Origin: JAPLMI01 sp043798375
Lineage (GTDB): Bacteria > Omnitrophota > Gorgyraeia > 2-01-FULL-45-10
DNA: 64,000 bases
Direction: 5' to 3'
Assembly (NCBI GenBank): GCA_043798375.1
Contig: JAZDOS010000028.1
Span: 40,074-104,073 of the forward strand
Of the stretch, positions 24,066 to 32,945 are shown in pieces. The position numbers and the translations under genes are program-made. Each line of letters begins with the position of its first letter. Within the stretch, counting starts at the first letter, position 1. The notes beneath the pieces were generated by a model, which was not told the origin of the DNA, searched no databases, and saw nothing but the letters and a program-made list of their open reading frames with translations.

Positions 24066-24080
24066 GCCCTTTGCGCAGGT

Positions 24081-24725
24081 TCAACAGTTAGCGGCTAAAT
24101 ATGCGGAATTCCTAACCAAAGCCTTGATTTCGGCATCTTTGAGCCCTATATCTTGCAGGATACGCCTTGCCTGGCTATGGGATACCAGATCATCGCCTGA
24201 ATGGGCGTCGTTATTCAGTACGAGCTTCGCGCCTCCCAGATTAGCCATCTTAAAGACGCGCTTATTTGTCTTCAGGTGATTCTTCCTTGTGGTAAGCTCG
24301 AGATAGACGTTATTCCTTGCGGCCAGGACGGCGTCTTCCCTGTTTATAAGGCCGGGGTGGGCCAGGATATCGCAGCGAGCTTCTATGGCCCTCCTGTTTG
24401 TACCCGGCATAACGGGTTCGGAGAGGGTCTCCCCGTGAACCACCACTATCTTCGCGCCGAGTTTTCTGGCGAGCCTGACAAGCGGTTTAATCTCTTGTAT
24501 CGGCGCGTGCGTAATTTCAGCCCCCGGAATCGAGCGGATTTTCCAGTAACGGTTCAATACCTTACAGACATTCACGATCCTCGGGATAACGAAATCGATA
24601 TTGGAGGCGTCGACGTGGTCGGAGAGCGCGATCGCCGTGTAGCCTTTCGCTTCCGCGCGCCTCACCAGCTCGCTTGGCAGAAGTTCGCCGTCAGAAAATA
24701 GCGTATGTGTATGTAAGTCTATCAT
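24081..24725 (-). CDS. PHP-domain metal-dependent phosphoesterase
   Basis: 214 residues from the ATG at 24725. The longer frame to 24896 is rejected because it runs through tRNA-Arg and a heptamer array. PHP motifs: MIDLHTHTLFSDGEL (metal-binding HTH at 5-7), AIALSDHVDA, then HAPIQ/KIVVVHGETLS, ARCDILAHPG and LVLNNDAHSGDD. It hydrolyses a phosphate ester with a trinuclear metal site; histidinol phosphate is one possibility, but no his genes are near. It ends near the promoter of the barrel gene. Confidence 0.85.
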   Translation of the reverse strand: MIDLHTHTLFSDGELLPSELVRRAEAKGYTAIALSDHVDASNIDFVIPRIVNVCKVLNRYWKIRSIPGAEITHAPIQEIKPLVRLARKLGAKIVVVHGETLSEPVMPGTNRRAIEARCDILAHPGLINREDAVLAARNNVYLELTTRKNHLKTNKRVFKMANLGGAKLVLNNDAHSGDDLVSHSQARRILQDIGLKDAEIKALVRNSAYLAANC

Positions 24726-24730
24726 AAATA

Positions 24731-24845
24731 ACTCAAAAGGCAAAACGCAAAAGGTAAAAGTGTTGTGTCCTTCAGACCTAAATTTGCGATTTTGATTTTT
24801 GCCTTGAACTTTTACCTTTTTACTTTTGCCTTTTACCTTTCCGTT
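24731..24845. repeat. Inverted pair of heptanucleotide arrays (B)
   Basis: The first array (24731-24758) reads ACTCAAA, AGGCAAA, ACGCAAA, AGGTAAA. The second (24783-24845) reads TTTGCGA, TTTTGAT, TTTTGCC, TTGAACT, TTTACCT, TTTTACT, TTTGCCT, TTTACCT, TTCCGTT. Both have an exact 7-nt period and are inverted to each other, so a long imperfect hairpin can form. They fill the gap between tRNA-Arg and the PHP gene start. Confidence 0.85.
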
Positions 24846-24863
24846 GGCTGAGGCCAAATTTGA

Positions 24864-24940
24864 TGGCGCCCCTGGCCCGAGTCGAACGGGCGACACCAGG
24901 TTTAGGAAACCTGTGCTCTATCCATCTGAGCTACAGGGGC
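24864..24940 (-). tRNA. tRNA-Arg (anticodon CCT), CCA encoded
   Basis: Minus strand. The acceptor GCCCCTG pairs with CAGGGGC. The D-arm GCTC/GAGC and anticodon stem CAGGT/ACCTG with loop TTCCTAA give anticodon CCT. The T-arm is GCCCG-TTCGACT-CGGGC. Discriminator G and CCA are encoded at 24867-24864. It reads AGG codons. Confidence 0.97.
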
Positions 24941-25028
24941 GAGTATACCACAGAATATTGTAAAGTGAAAGTGATTATAGCAACTTTTTCGGAGGGTGTA
25001 AAGGAAGAATTTATGGAGTGCAAACTCT

Positions 25029-25358
25029 TTAGGTAACTTTCAAGTGTGACGCATGCCTGCCGGTAAGTTTAGGAAAGGAAATACTAAGCCCGCGTCCTAA
25101 TGACCGCGCTATCTTGATCATCGTCTCTAATGTCAGGTTCTTCTCTTCCCCCGTCTCGATCTGCGATATGAACTGTTGGGATACGCCAAGCTTCTTGGCC
25201 AGATCCGCCTGCCGCATATGCTTCTCTCCTCTAATCTCGGCAATCCTCTGCGCCAACGCGACCTTTACGCACTCAATTTCATAGAGCCGATTAAACTCTT
25301 TATCTTTCAGCTTTTCTTTTAACCCTATGTCAACATTTTCTAATTTAACTTTTCTCAT
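25029..25358 (-). CDS. HigA-like antitoxin, XRE family
   Basis: 109 residues. The HTH is MRQADLAKKLGVSQQFISQI (about 48-67), preceded by a helix that mentions many charged residues and followed by LTLETMIKIARSLG. It lies 5 bp downstream of the HigB-like toxin gene, the toxin-first order typical of HigBA. It is expected to bind the toxin and the operator at 25749-25764. Confidence 0.88.
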   Translation of the reverse strand: MRKVKLENVDIGLKEKLKDKEFNRLYEIECVKVALAQRIAEIRGEKHMRQADLAKKLGVSQQFISQIETGEEKNLTLETMIKIARSLGRGLSISFPKLTGRHASHLKVT

Positions 25359-25363
25359 TTTTC

Positions 25364-25726
25364 TTACCTCTCAAGTTCAATTCGTTCAATATTAGCTCCG
25401 CAGGCCTCTATTTTCATCCTTCTCTTTATACATAATTTCAAGTCGTTCTCCGGTATCTTATTAACGTGTTTCTTAATCGCATGGACCAATACCGCCCTGT
25501 CGCGCAAGTAAAAGAAATAGAATATTCGGTTGTCTCTAGGCCGTAATTCATATATGCCGTCTCTTAAATAATCCGCCATGGGCCTACGCAGATTATTGCC
25601 TTGATTTTTTAATTCAGCGATATAGGCGTAAACCTTAGCCTGTTCTTTCTCGGTCAAAGAATTGATGAATTCCTTAACCGGTTTACAACCGTCATCGTCT
25701 ATAAAATAATATACGCCTTTAAGCAT
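25364..25726 (-). CDS. HigB/RelE-superfamily toxin
   Basis: 120 residues from the ATG at 25726; a GTG four codons earlier is possible. The phage-Gp49-like HigB pattern is clear: VKEFINSLTEKEQAKVYAYI, MADYLRDGIYELRPRDNRIF, then FFYLRDRAVLVHAIKKHVNK. These toxins cut mRNA on the ribosome; the ELRP, R and K residues used for catalysis or binding are present. The pair looks intact, unlike the two nucleotidyltransferase systems in this window. Confidence 0.88.
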   Translation of the reverse strand: MLKGVYYFIDDDGCKPVKEFINSLTEKEQAKVYAYIAELKNQGNNLRRPMADYLRDGIYELRPRDNRIFYFFYLRDRAVLVHAIKKHVNKIPENDLKLCIKRRMKIEACGANIERIELER

Positions 25727-25743
25727 GCCTATACCCACTTTAA

Positions 25744-25772
25744 AGTATACAAGATATAACTTGTTTTGTCAA
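25744..25772 (-). promoter_or_regulatory. HigBA promoter with operator
   Basis: TTGACA (25772-25767), 17 bp, then TATACT (25749-25744) on the minus strand. ACAAGATATAACTTGT (25749-25764) is an inverted repeat between the two boxes and probably the antitoxin-binding site. The transcript should start near 25737, just before the toxin start. Confidence 0.8.
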
Positions 25773-25793
25773 GCTTAAAAGGAAAAATAGGAG

Positions 25794-25849
25794 ATACAAC
25801 CTGCGAGGTTAACCGGTAGATAGCTACCGGCAAACCTCGCAGGTTGTAT
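25794..25849. repeat. Inverted repeat R3 of the AACCTGCGAGGTT family
   Basis: Perfect 17-bp arms (25794-25810 and 25833-25849). The centre has its own inverted repeat, CCGGTAG/CTACCGG. It lies 26 bp beyond the stop codon of the FadL-type gene, with a T-rich stretch after it on the minus strand. Confidence 0.9.
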
Positions 25850-25874
25850 TGATAAAAAAGCGTGTCCGATTTTC

Positions 25875-27140
25875 CTAAAACTGATACCCCAGTCCGACGC
25901 CGAGGATTTCCGCCGCGGCGGTTACTTTAGTTCCGTTGCCGTTTACGCTGTATGTGTCTCCGCAGCCGTTATCCGCCTTTACACCCATAAAATGATGCTC
26001 CCACACGAAGTCAAGGGACAGGTTCTTCATCACAAAATATGAAAAACCCATAGTAAGATGGTGCTCCATGATTACCGGCAGAAGCGCGTTGGCGAAGACG
26101 ACATGCGCCTGGACAGGGCTTTTTCCATACATATACCCGAGACGCAGTTTAAACTTATCGTCATTCTTCTTATCCTTAAAACTATATTCGCCGCCTGTCG
26201 CGAAAACCCACTGGTCCCCCCATCCGAAACCGCCTGATTCAGGGCCGTTTCTGGCAAGCTTCACATCCGTCCAGTTAATATACCGGGTGTCGAACGTCCA
26301 TTCGAAATCCCTGATTGGTTTCAATGATACGCCGGCATTTATCACCGGCGGCTCATCTATATACGGCAGGCAGTCTTTGTATTTATAATGATGGCCAAAC
26401 CATCCGTGGCTTTCGTAAGACGCTCCGAGATTCAGCATTTCATTGAACTTATACAGAAGGCCTAGTGTAAAACCAGCACCTGGCGCAAAGTCCCAGTCTC
26501 CATTACCTGCCGTCTCCAGATACTGACTGGCGTAGGTGGCGGTTGTCGTCAGGTTCGTCCTTAAGCCTTGTATGCCGATGTTGGCGGTGCCTCCAAAAGA
26601 CAGCTTGTCGTTAAATGCCACCGCTATGCCCGGCGCGATACGCAAACTTCTCAAATCTACCATTTTATCGAAGTCATGTGTATCCCTGAGGAGGATAGGG
26701 TTAAAACGAGCTGCCGGATAATTAAGTGCCAAACCGGCCATTGTAAAGATCCCGCAACCGACCGATACCGGGTACTTGTCCGTACCCGGGATACGATAAC
26801 TTATGCCCGCGTCGGCTCCGGGCAGATAAGTAATATTGCTCTTCTGCCGCGTGCCGGCATTTGCGAGCACCCCTTCCGTGTGCATGGTAACATCGTGAGG
26901 CAGGATATTGAGATATTCCAGATCGATCCTGTTCCCTATCCATACGAGACTGGCGGGGTTCCTCACTAAACATGATGTGTCTGCCGGCGAAGCGGTAGTA
27001 GCGCCGCCCATGCCGGAGTCTCTGGCGCTGAACCCTAAAAATCGCGTCCCGTTACCGGCATACGCGAAATCGTTTAAAACAAGGCACATCGCAAACGCTA
27101 AAGCTATAACTAATATAATTGCCTTACCTTTTGATATCAT
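25875..27140 (-). CDS. OMPP1/FadL/TodX-family outer-membrane transporter
   Basis: 421 residues. The signal peptide ends near AYAGN, then the family N-terminal plug region (NGTRFLGFSARDSGMGGATT, about 30-49; RNPASLVW). Beta-strands continue to the C-terminal Phe (GVGLGYQF). FadL-type proteins carry hydrophobic compounds such as long-chain fatty acids or aromatics across the outer membrane by lateral diffusion. It is a single-gene unit with promoter at 27246-27274, a hairpin-bearing leader and repeat R3 downstream. Confidence 0.88.
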   Translation of the reverse strand: MISKGKAIILVIALAFAMCLVLNDFAYAGNGTRFLGFSARDSGMGGATTASPADTSCLVRNPASLVWIGNRIDLEYLNILPHDVTMHTEGVLANAGTRQKSNITYLPGADAGISYRIPGTDKYPVSVGCGIFTMAGLALNYPAARFNPILLRDTHDFDKMVDLRSLRIAPGIAVAFNDKLSFGGTANIGIQGLRTNLTTTATYASQYLETAGNGDWDFAPGAGFTLGLLYKFNEMLNLGASYESHGWFGHHYKYKDCLPYIDEPPVINAGVSLKPIRDFEWTFDTRYINWTDVKLARNGPESGGFGWGDQWVFATGGEYSFKDKKNDDKFKLRLGYMYGKSPVQAHVVFANALLPVIMEHHLTMGFSYFVMKNLSLDFVWEHHFMGVKADNGCGDTYSVNGNGTKVTAAAEILGVGLGYQF

Positions 27141-27166
27141 CGCTATGTTTCTCCTTTCCTCATTTT

Positions 27167-27209
27167 CTAACCAGGTTATTCTAACCTGGTTAGATTTGGC
27201 AGGTTAGAA
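27167..27209. repeat. Inverted repeat R8 in the FadL-gene leader
   Basis: CTAACCAGGTT (27167-27177) and AACCTGGTTAG (27183-27193) are perfect arms with a 5-nt loop. The right half and the following 15 bp (to 27209) recur almost unchanged at 59011-59040, at the 3' end of hom. Confidence 0.8.
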
Positions 27210-27222
27210 ATAAAAAATAGCA

Positions 27223-27274
27223 TTGGAAAAAATTCCAACGCCATAAGTATACATGATGAATCCGATATAGTCAA
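27223..27274 (-). promoter_or_regulatory. FadL-gene promoter and 5'-terminal hairpin
   Basis: TTGACT (27274-27269), 17 bp, then TATACT (27251-27246) on the minus strand. The predicted start near 27239 is followed at once by a hairpin, TTGGAA/TTCCAA (27223-27238). The architecture repeats that of the barrel gene at 22242-23771. Confidence 0.75.
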
Positions 27275-27287
27275 ATCGGCGTATCAA

Positions 27288-27812
27288 TTAGCAGTATTCG
27301 TCTTTTATCAGGGAGAATACTTCGCAGCCCTTCAGCTTCTCACGGCCCTTCAGGGGAAGAAGCTCTATTACGAACGCTATCCCGACGATATATCCGCCCA
27401 TCTTTTTCACGAGCCCGCTGACAGCGGCCACCGTCCCGCCTGTGGCCAGAAGGTCGTCGACGATCAAAATCCTGTCGCCCTGTTTGAACGCATCCTGATG
27501 GATCTCGAGCGTATCCGTGCCGTATTCGAGGCCATAAGTTACCGCGAGCGTCTTATGCGGAAGCTTGCCCTTCTTTCTTACCGGAACAAGCCCGGCGCCG
27601 AGCTTATAAGCTACGGCCGCGCCGAAGATAAAGCCTCTTGCCTCGACGCTCAACACATAGTCTATTTTTTCATTTTTGAATTTATCGGCGATCGTATCGA
27701 CCGCGTCCCTTAAAGCGTCTTTATTTTTAAGGAGCGTGGTTATGTCCTTGAATATGATCCCCTTTTTCGGAAAATCCGGTATGTCCCTGACGCAGGATTT
27801 GAGATCCATCAT
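27288..27812 (-). CDS. apt: Adenine phosphoribosyltransferase
   Basis: 174 residues. DIPDFPKKGIIFKDITTLLK is the family N-terminus. VEARGFIFGAAVAYKLGAG carries the base-binding region. RILIVDDLLATGGT is the PRPP-binding loop. It converts adenine and PRPP to AMP in purine salvage. The start is ATG at 27812 or the next codon. It is the last gene of glyS-ppdK-sigma-apt, 19 bp after the sigma factor. Confidence 0.96.
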   Translation of the reverse strand: MMDLKSCVRDIPDFPKKGIIFKDITTLLKNKDALRDAVDTIADKFKNEKIDYVLSVEARGFIFGAAVAYKLGAGLVPVRKKGKLPHKTLAVTYGLEYGTDTLEIHQDAFKQGDRILIVDDLLATGGTVAAVSGLVKKMGGYIVGIAFVIELLPLKGREKLKGCEVFSLIKDEYC

Positions 27813-27831
27813 AAGATCCTCCCGTTTTTGT

Positions 27832-28659
27832 TCACCCGGCCTTCAACGCGGCTTCCTTATCCTGCTGCAGCATAAATTCGCGCATCTTCTTCATCGCGGC
27901 GGACTCTATCTGGCGGACGCGCTCCCTTGTTATGCCGAAATGTTTCGCCGTGTCCCTTAATGTATGCGGTACGCCGTTCTTCAGCCCGAACCTGAGAGAC
28001 AATATCTTCTGCTCCCTCTTCGACATCTTTTCGAGCATGCACTTTATCCGTTCCTGCGTCAGGAAATTGGAGAGCTCGTCGGCGGCCGAGACCATATTCT
28101 CGTCTTCGATAAGATCGAGGAATTCGGTCGAGCCCTCTTCGCCGACGGGCGCGTTAAGGCTGGATGTGCCGGATGCCATCTTGGAAAGCTGCTTGGCGCG
28201 CTTCATGGGAAGGCTCATCCGTTTGGCTATCTCGGCGAGGCGCGGTTTTCTTTTCAGGGAATTCGTAAGATGCTCGGTGACTTTTTTAAACCGCATAAGT
28301 AATTCTATAATATAGACGGGCATCCTTACGGTCTTGCCCTGGTTCGCTATCGCCCTCGATATGTATTGCCGTATCCACCACGCGGCGTATGTCGAGAACC
28401 TGTACCCTTTTTTCGGGTTGAATTTTTCTACGGCCTTCATGAGGCCGAGGTTGCCTTCCTCGATGAGGTCCATCATCGAGACGCCGAGGTGCGAATATTT
28501 CTTGGCGATATTTATGACGAGGCGAAGGTTCGACTGGATCATCCTCGCGCGGGCATGCTTATCGCCTTTCTTGATACGCTCGGCAAGATCTATCTCTTCC
28601 TCTGCGGTCAGGAGGGGCAGCTTCTTTATATCCTTGAGATATAATCTTATCGCATCCAT
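27832..28659 (-). CDS. Sigma-70-family RNA polymerase sigma factor (RpoD/RpoS type)
   Basis: 275 residues: region 1.2 (MDAIRLYLKDIKKLPLL), regions 2.1-2.4 (NLRLVINIAKKYSHLGVSMM; FSTYAAWWIRQYISRAIANQ), region 3, and region 4.2 (LRDTAKHFGITRERVRQIES). It lacks region 1.1, so it could be the primary sigma of a streamlined genome or a group 2 factor; the near-consensus -35/-10 boxes in this window fit its recognition helices. It lies 3 bp after ppdK. Confidence 0.92.
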   Translation of the reverse strand: MDAIRLYLKDIKKLPLLTAEEEIDLAERIKKGDKHARARMIQSNLRLVINIAKKYSHLGVSMMDLIEEGNLGLMKAVEKFNPKKGYRFSTYAAWWIRQYISRAIANQGKTVRMPVYIIELLMRFKKVTEHLTNSLKRKPRLAEIAKRMSLPMKRAKQLSKMASGTSSLNAPVGEEGSTEFLDLIEDENMVSAADELSNFLTQERIKCMLEKMSKREQKILSLRFGLKNGVPHTLRDTAKHFGITRERVRQIESAAMKKMREFMLQQDKEAALKAG

Positions 28660-28662
28660 ATA

Positions 28663-31446
28663 TTATTTTTTCTTCGCTTCAACCGCCGCCTGCGCTGCCG
28701 CAAGACGGGCTATCGGCACACGGAACGGCGAACAGCTCACGTAATTCATCCCGGCCCGATGGCAGAATTTGACGCTTTCCGGATCGCCGCCGTGCTCGCC
28801 GCATATACCGACTTTGAGATCTTTGCGGGCCGCGCGGCCGCGGTCGATGCCAATCTTGATAAGCTCTCCCACGCCGTCCTGGTCGATCGTCTGGAACGGA
28901 TCGGCCGGCAGGATCTTGGAATTCAAATAATCCGGCAGGAAGCCGCCGATATCATCTCTCGAGAATCCGAAAGTCATCTGCGTAAGATCGTTCGTCCCGA
29001 ACGAAAAGAATTCGCACGTTTCGGCTATTTTTCCGGCCTCGAGCGCCGCGCGCGGGATCTCTATCATCGTCCCGTACATATACGGTATCTTTTTCACGCC
29101 TAATTTGGCCGAGACCTCTTTATCCACTTTTTCGACGATCGCCTTCTGGTTATCCAATTCGGACCTGGCGCAGGTAACCGGGATCATTATCTCCGGCAGA
29201 GCCTTCTTGCCCTCTTTGATAAGCTCTACGGACGCCTCGAGAATAGCCCGGACCTGCATCTCCGTTATCTCGGGATATGTTATTCCGAGCCTGACGCCGC
29301 GATGGCCGAGCATCGGGTTGTTTTCGTGTAAGCCTTCGGCGCGTTTACGAAGCTCGCTCATATCGACGCCGAGTTCTCCGGCAAGCGCTTCCAGCTTATC
29401 TTCGCTGTGCGGGACGAATTCGTGCAGCGGCGGGTCGAGGAGCCGTATGGTTACCGGATACCCCTTCATCGCCTCGATCGTCGCCTTCATGTCGCTCTTG
29501 ACGAACGGGAACAGCTCATCGAGCGCCTTGCGCCGCTCGGCCTCCGTCTTCGACATTATCATTTTCCGAAGGAGAAAAAGCGGCTTGTCGCTGCCTTCAC
29601 CGTAAAACATGTGCTCGGTGCGGAACAGGCCGATGCCCTCGGCGCCGAACTTCATCGCCTGCGCGGCGTCTTTCGGAGTATCCGCGTTGGTCCGGATTTT
29701 CAAGGTGCGGGTTTTGTCGACCAGCTTCATCAGTTCGGTATAAGATTTGTTATTTTCAAGGTCGATATCAACCAGCGGAAGTTTACCGTTATAAACAAGC
29801 CCCTTCGTCCCGTTCAAGCTTATCCAGTCGCCCTCTTTAACCGCCGGCCCCTTCTTCGTCTTGAAAGATTTATTGTCATCGGCGATATCCAGATCGGCGC
29901 AGCCGACGATACAGCACTTGCCCCATCCGCGGGCTACGAGCGCCGCGTGCGATGTCATGCCGCCTTTAGAGGTAAGGATGGCCTGCGCCTTGTGCATTCC
30001 GTCGACGTCCTCAGGGGATGTCTCTTCGCGCACAAGAATGACTTTCTCGCCGCGCGAGGCCCATTCGACGGCGTCCTTAGACGTAAATACAACCCGCCCG
30101 ATCGCCCCGCCGGGGCCTGCCGGCAATCCTTTGGCTATAGGAACCGTTGTTGATTCGGCCTTTGGATCGATCATCGGAAGAAGCAGTTCGACAAGCTGGT
30201 TCGGCGCCACGCGCATTATAGCCGTATTCGCATCGATAAACTTATCTTTATACATATCCACCGCCATACGCACCGCCGAAACACCGTTACGCTTCCCGAC
30301 GCGGCACTGAAGCATAAAGAGCTTGTCCTTCTCGATAGTGAACTCGATATCCTGCATATCCTTATAATGATTCTCGAGGCGCGTCCGTATGCTGTCAAGT
30401 TCCCTGTATATCTCCGGCATGATCTTTGAAAGGGTGGGTAAACTTTTACTCTGTTCGTTCTTGGAATAATCGTTGATGGGCCCGGGCGTCCTTATGCCCG
30501 CGACAACATCTTCGCCCTGGGCATTCACCAGGTATTCGCCGTAGAACCGGTCTTCACCGTTACCGGGATTGCGGCTAAAGGCGACGCCGGTCGCGCAGTC
30601 ATCGCCCATGTTGCCGAAGACCATCGTCTGGACGGTAACGGCCGTGCCCCACTCATCCGGGATCTTCTCGATGCGGCGGTATTCCACCGCCCTTCTGCCG
30701 TTCCAACTCGAAAATACCGCGCCTATACCGCCCCACAACTGCTCTTCGGGATTATCCGGAAATTCTTTGCCGAGGACTTCCTTGATAGTCTTTTTGAAAT
30801 CGGCGACGAGGCTCTTCAGTTCGTTCGCGTCAAGCTCCGTGTCAGATTTATACCCCTTCGAATGTTTTATATTATCCAGCTTCTCGTCGAGTATCTTGCG
30901 GATGCCCTTACCCTTCGGCTCGATTCCCGCAGCCTTTTCCATCACCACATCCGAATACATCATGATGAGCCTGCGATACGCGTCATAAACAAATCTTTCA
31001 TTGCCGGTCTGCTTGATGAGCCCCTGGATAGTCTTCTCGGTAAGCCCGACGTTCAGCACCGTCTCCATCATGCCCGGCATCGATCTGCGGGCGCCTGAAC
31101 GGACAGAGACAAGCAGAGGGCTCACAGGATTGCCGAACCCTTTCCCCATCAGCTTTTCGACCTTTGCCATGGCATCGGCCACCTGGCCTTTGAGCTCTTT
31201 CGGATATACCTTATCATTCTTATAATAATAAGTGCAGACCTCTGTCGTTATGGTAAATCCCGGCGGAACCGGTAAACGCAAGCTTGGATGGCCCGCCATT
31301 TCGGCGAGGTTCGCGCCTTTTCCTCCGAGAAGATTCTTCATCGATTCGTTTCCGTCGGCCTTTCCGCCGCCGAATGAATACACGCACTTCTTAACCTTAC
31401 CTGATGTTCCCACTTTTTTCTCCTCCGTTAAAGCTATGCTTCCCAT
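28663..31446 (-). CDS. ppdK: Pyruvate, phosphate dikinase
   Basis: 927 residues. The ATP-grasp N-terminal domain is followed by the phospho-His domain (TSKGGMTSHAALVARGWGKC) and the TIM-barrel PEP domain (EGIGLFRTEHMF; SFGTNDLTQMTFGFSRDD). It interconverts pyruvate, ATP and phosphate with PEP, AMP and pyrophosphate. In anaerobes it often serves glycolysis with pyrophosphate or gluconeogenesis. The length is slightly above the usual 870-900 because of a charged N-terminal extension (about 20 residues). It starts 5 bp after glyS. Confidence 0.97.
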   Translation of the reverse strand: MGSIALTEEKKVGTSGKVKKCVYSFGGGKADGNESMKNLLGGKGANLAEMAGHPSLRLPVPPGFTITTEVCTYYYKNDKVYPKELKGQVADAMAKVEKLMGKGFGNPVSPLLVSVRSGARRSMPGMMETVLNVGLTEKTIQGLIKQTGNERFVYDAYRRLIMMYSDVVMEKAAGIEPKGKGIRKILDEKLDNIKHSKGYKSDTELDANELKSLVADFKKTIKEVLGKEFPDNPEEQLWGGIGAVFSSWNGRRAVEYRRIEKIPDEWGTAVTVQTMVFGNMGDDCATGVAFSRNPGNGEDRFYGEYLVNAQGEDVVAGIRTPGPINDYSKNEQSKSLPTLSKIMPEIYRELDSIRTRLENHYKDMQDIEFTIEKDKLFMLQCRVGKRNGVSAVRMAVDMYKDKFIDANTAIMRVAPNQLVELLLPMIDPKAESTTVPIAKGLPAGPGGAIGRVVFTSKDAVEWASRGEKVILVREETSPEDVDGMHKAQAILTSKGGMTSHAALVARGWGKCCIVGCADLDIADDNKSFKTKKGPAVKEGDWISLNGTKGLVYNGKLPLVDIDLENNKSYTELMKLVDKTRTLKIRTNADTPKDAAQAMKFGAEGIGLFRTEHMFYGEGSDKPLFLLRKMIMSKTEAERRKALDELFPFVKSDMKATIEAMKGYPVTIRLLDPPLHEFVPHSEDKLEALAGELGVDMSELRKRAEGLHENNPMLGHRGVRLGITYPEITEMQVRAILEASVELIKEGKKALPEIMIPVTCARSELDNQKAIVEKVDKEVSAKLGVKKIPYMYGTMIEIPRAALEAGKIAETCEFFSFGTNDLTQMTFGFSRDDIGGFLPDYLNSKILPADPFQTIDQDGVGELIKIGIDRGRAARKDLKVGICGEHGGDPESVKFCHRAGMNYVSCSPFRVPIARLAAAQAAVEAKKK

Positions 31447-31451
31447 TTAAA

Positions 31452-32771
31452 CTACACCCCTTTCAAATTAAACTTCTCGATCAGATAATCTTTCACCTTA
31501 TCAACACTGATACGATCCTGCTTCATGGAATCTCTTTCGCGAACCGTAACTTTGCGGTCGCTCAAGGACTCTACGTCGACGGTTATGCAGTATGGAGTCC
31601 CCACCTCATCCTGCCTCCTGTATAACCTTCCTATGGAAGCGGTGTCGTCATACATCACCTTTAGGCTCTTTCTTAAGTTATCCGTTATATCTTTCGCAAG
31701 CTTGACGATTTCAGGCCTGTTCCTCAATAGAGGAAGGACTGCCGCCTTTATCGGAGATAGCTTATTGTCTATCGAAAGAAGCGCGCGCTTTTCGCCCCTC
31801 ACCTCTTCTTCTTTATAGGAGTCCGTAAGAAACGCGAGGATCGACCGGTCGATACCGCCCGACGGTTCTATCACATAAGGAGTATATCTAACTTTGGTCT
31901 CCTCATCCAGATATTCCAGATTTTTTCCACTTAAGGCGCTGTGCTGTTTTAAATCGAAGTCGGTCCTATTCGCGATCCCTTCGAGCTCCGACCATCCGAA
32001 TGGGAATTTATATTCGATATCGGTGCAGGCCTTGGCGTAATGGGCAAGTTCTGTCTTCTCGTGCCGGCGTTTGCGTAAGTTTTCTTTCCTGATACCCAGT
32101 TTAATATACCAATTGAAGCGCTCATCGACCCATTTCTCATACCACTCTTCATCCGTTCCCGGCTTCACAAAATACTCTATCTCCATCTGCTCGAATTCGC
32201 GGGAGCGGAATGTAAGGTTTCCTGTGGTGACTTCGTTTCGGAATGATTTTCCTATCTGGGCGATCCCGAAAGGCACTTTCCGGCGCATCGAATCTACGAC
32301 ATTATGGAAATTTACGAATATGCCCTGGGCTGTTTCGGGGCGCAGATATATGAGAGAGCCTTCGTCTTCAATGGGTCCGAGGTGAGTCTTTAACATAAGG
32401 TTGAACTGTCTGGCCTCAGTCAGTTCACCTCCGCATTTCGGACATTTCTTGTCCGTTACGTGTTCGACTTTGAAGCGTTTATTGCAGCCCTTGCAATCTA
32501 CGAGAGCGTCTTCGAAGTTCGTTACGTGGCCGGAGGCCATCCATACTTCGGGACGCATTAAAATAGAGGCGTCGAGCCCTTCAATGTCGTCTCTTTCGTA
32601 GACATTGGAGCGCCACCACGCCTCTTTAAGGTTTCGTTTCAGCTCCACGCCGAGCGGGCCGTAATCCCAGGTGCTCGCGAGGCCGCCGTATATCTCGCTT
32701 GATTGAAATATGAATCCCCGTCTTTTACAAAGCGAGGTGATCTTATCCATTACATCGGGATTGGGCTGCAT
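31452..32771 (-). CDS. glyS: Glycyl-tRNA synthetase, alpha2 type
   Basis: 439 residues, class II. The N-terminal block (RRGFIFQSSEIYGGLASTWD) is followed by a zinc-ribbon-like insert (CKGC, then CPKC, about 93-115), motif 2 region (GKSFRNEVTTGNLTFRSREF), and motif 3 (IEPSGGIDRSILAFL). The C-terminal anticodon-binding domain follows. This dimeric form is the archaeal, eukaryotic and Gram-positive type, not the alpha2beta2 form common in Gram-negative bacteria. First gene of the glyS-ppdK-sigma-apt operon. Confidence 0.95.
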   Translation of the reverse strand: MQPNPDVMDKITSLCKRRGFIFQSSEIYGGLASTWDYGPLGVELKRNLKEAWWRSNVYERDDIEGLDASILMRPEVWMASGHVTNFEDALVDCKGCNKRFKVEHVTDKKCPKCGGELTEARQFNLMLKTHLGPIEDEGSLIYLRPETAQGIFVNFHNVVDSMRRKVPFGIAQIGKSFRNEVTTGNLTFRSREFEQMEIEYFVKPGTDEEWYEKWVDERFNWYIKLGIRKENLRKRRHEKTELAHYAKACTDIEYKFPFGWSELEGIANRTDFDLKQHSALSGKNLEYLDEETKVRYTPYVIEPSGGIDRSILAFLTDSYKEEEVRGEKRALLSIDNKLSPIKAAVLPLLRNRPEIVKLAKDITDNLRKSLKVMYDDTASIGRLYRRQDEVGTPYCITVDVESLSDRKVTVRERDSMKQDRISVDKVKDYLIEKFNLKGV

Positions 32772-32910
32772 ATAGATGGAACCCTACCTTTTTACATCAC
32801 CTGCGACATCCGCCGAAGCATCTGCTCTATCGCTTATTGATTGCGAAGGCGGATAACTCCGAAATTTTTTCTATCTTAACATTCCTTCGTGCGAAATGCA
32901 AGCAAAATGA

Positions 32911-32933
32911 GAAGGTGCCTGGCACCTCTTTTG
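32911..32933. repeat. 23-bp dispersed repeat with GGTGCCTGGCACC palindrome, copy 1
   Basis: The 23 bases are identical at 38778-38800. The core GGTGCCTGGCACC is palindromic. It lies in the 174-bp gap between glyS and the recO stop codon, in which I see nothing else. Confidence 0.85.
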
Positions 32934-32945
32934 AAACTTTTTTAA

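Noticed and set aside
24731..24845. CRISPR-like array
   Set aside because: The units are 7 nt, contiguous and without spacers, and no cas genes are in the window.
24726..24896. N-terminal extension of the PHP protein
   Set aside because: It would translate a heptamer array and the 3' part of tRNA-Arg. The conserved domain starts at 24725.
29407..30153. A 248-residue plus-strand open frame within ppdK
   Set aside because: Antisense shadow of a conserved enzyme, without motifs.
32793..32945. A small gene between recO and glyS
   Set aside because: No start with a ribosome-binding site and no similarity that I recognise. The stretch holds only the 23-bp repeat.
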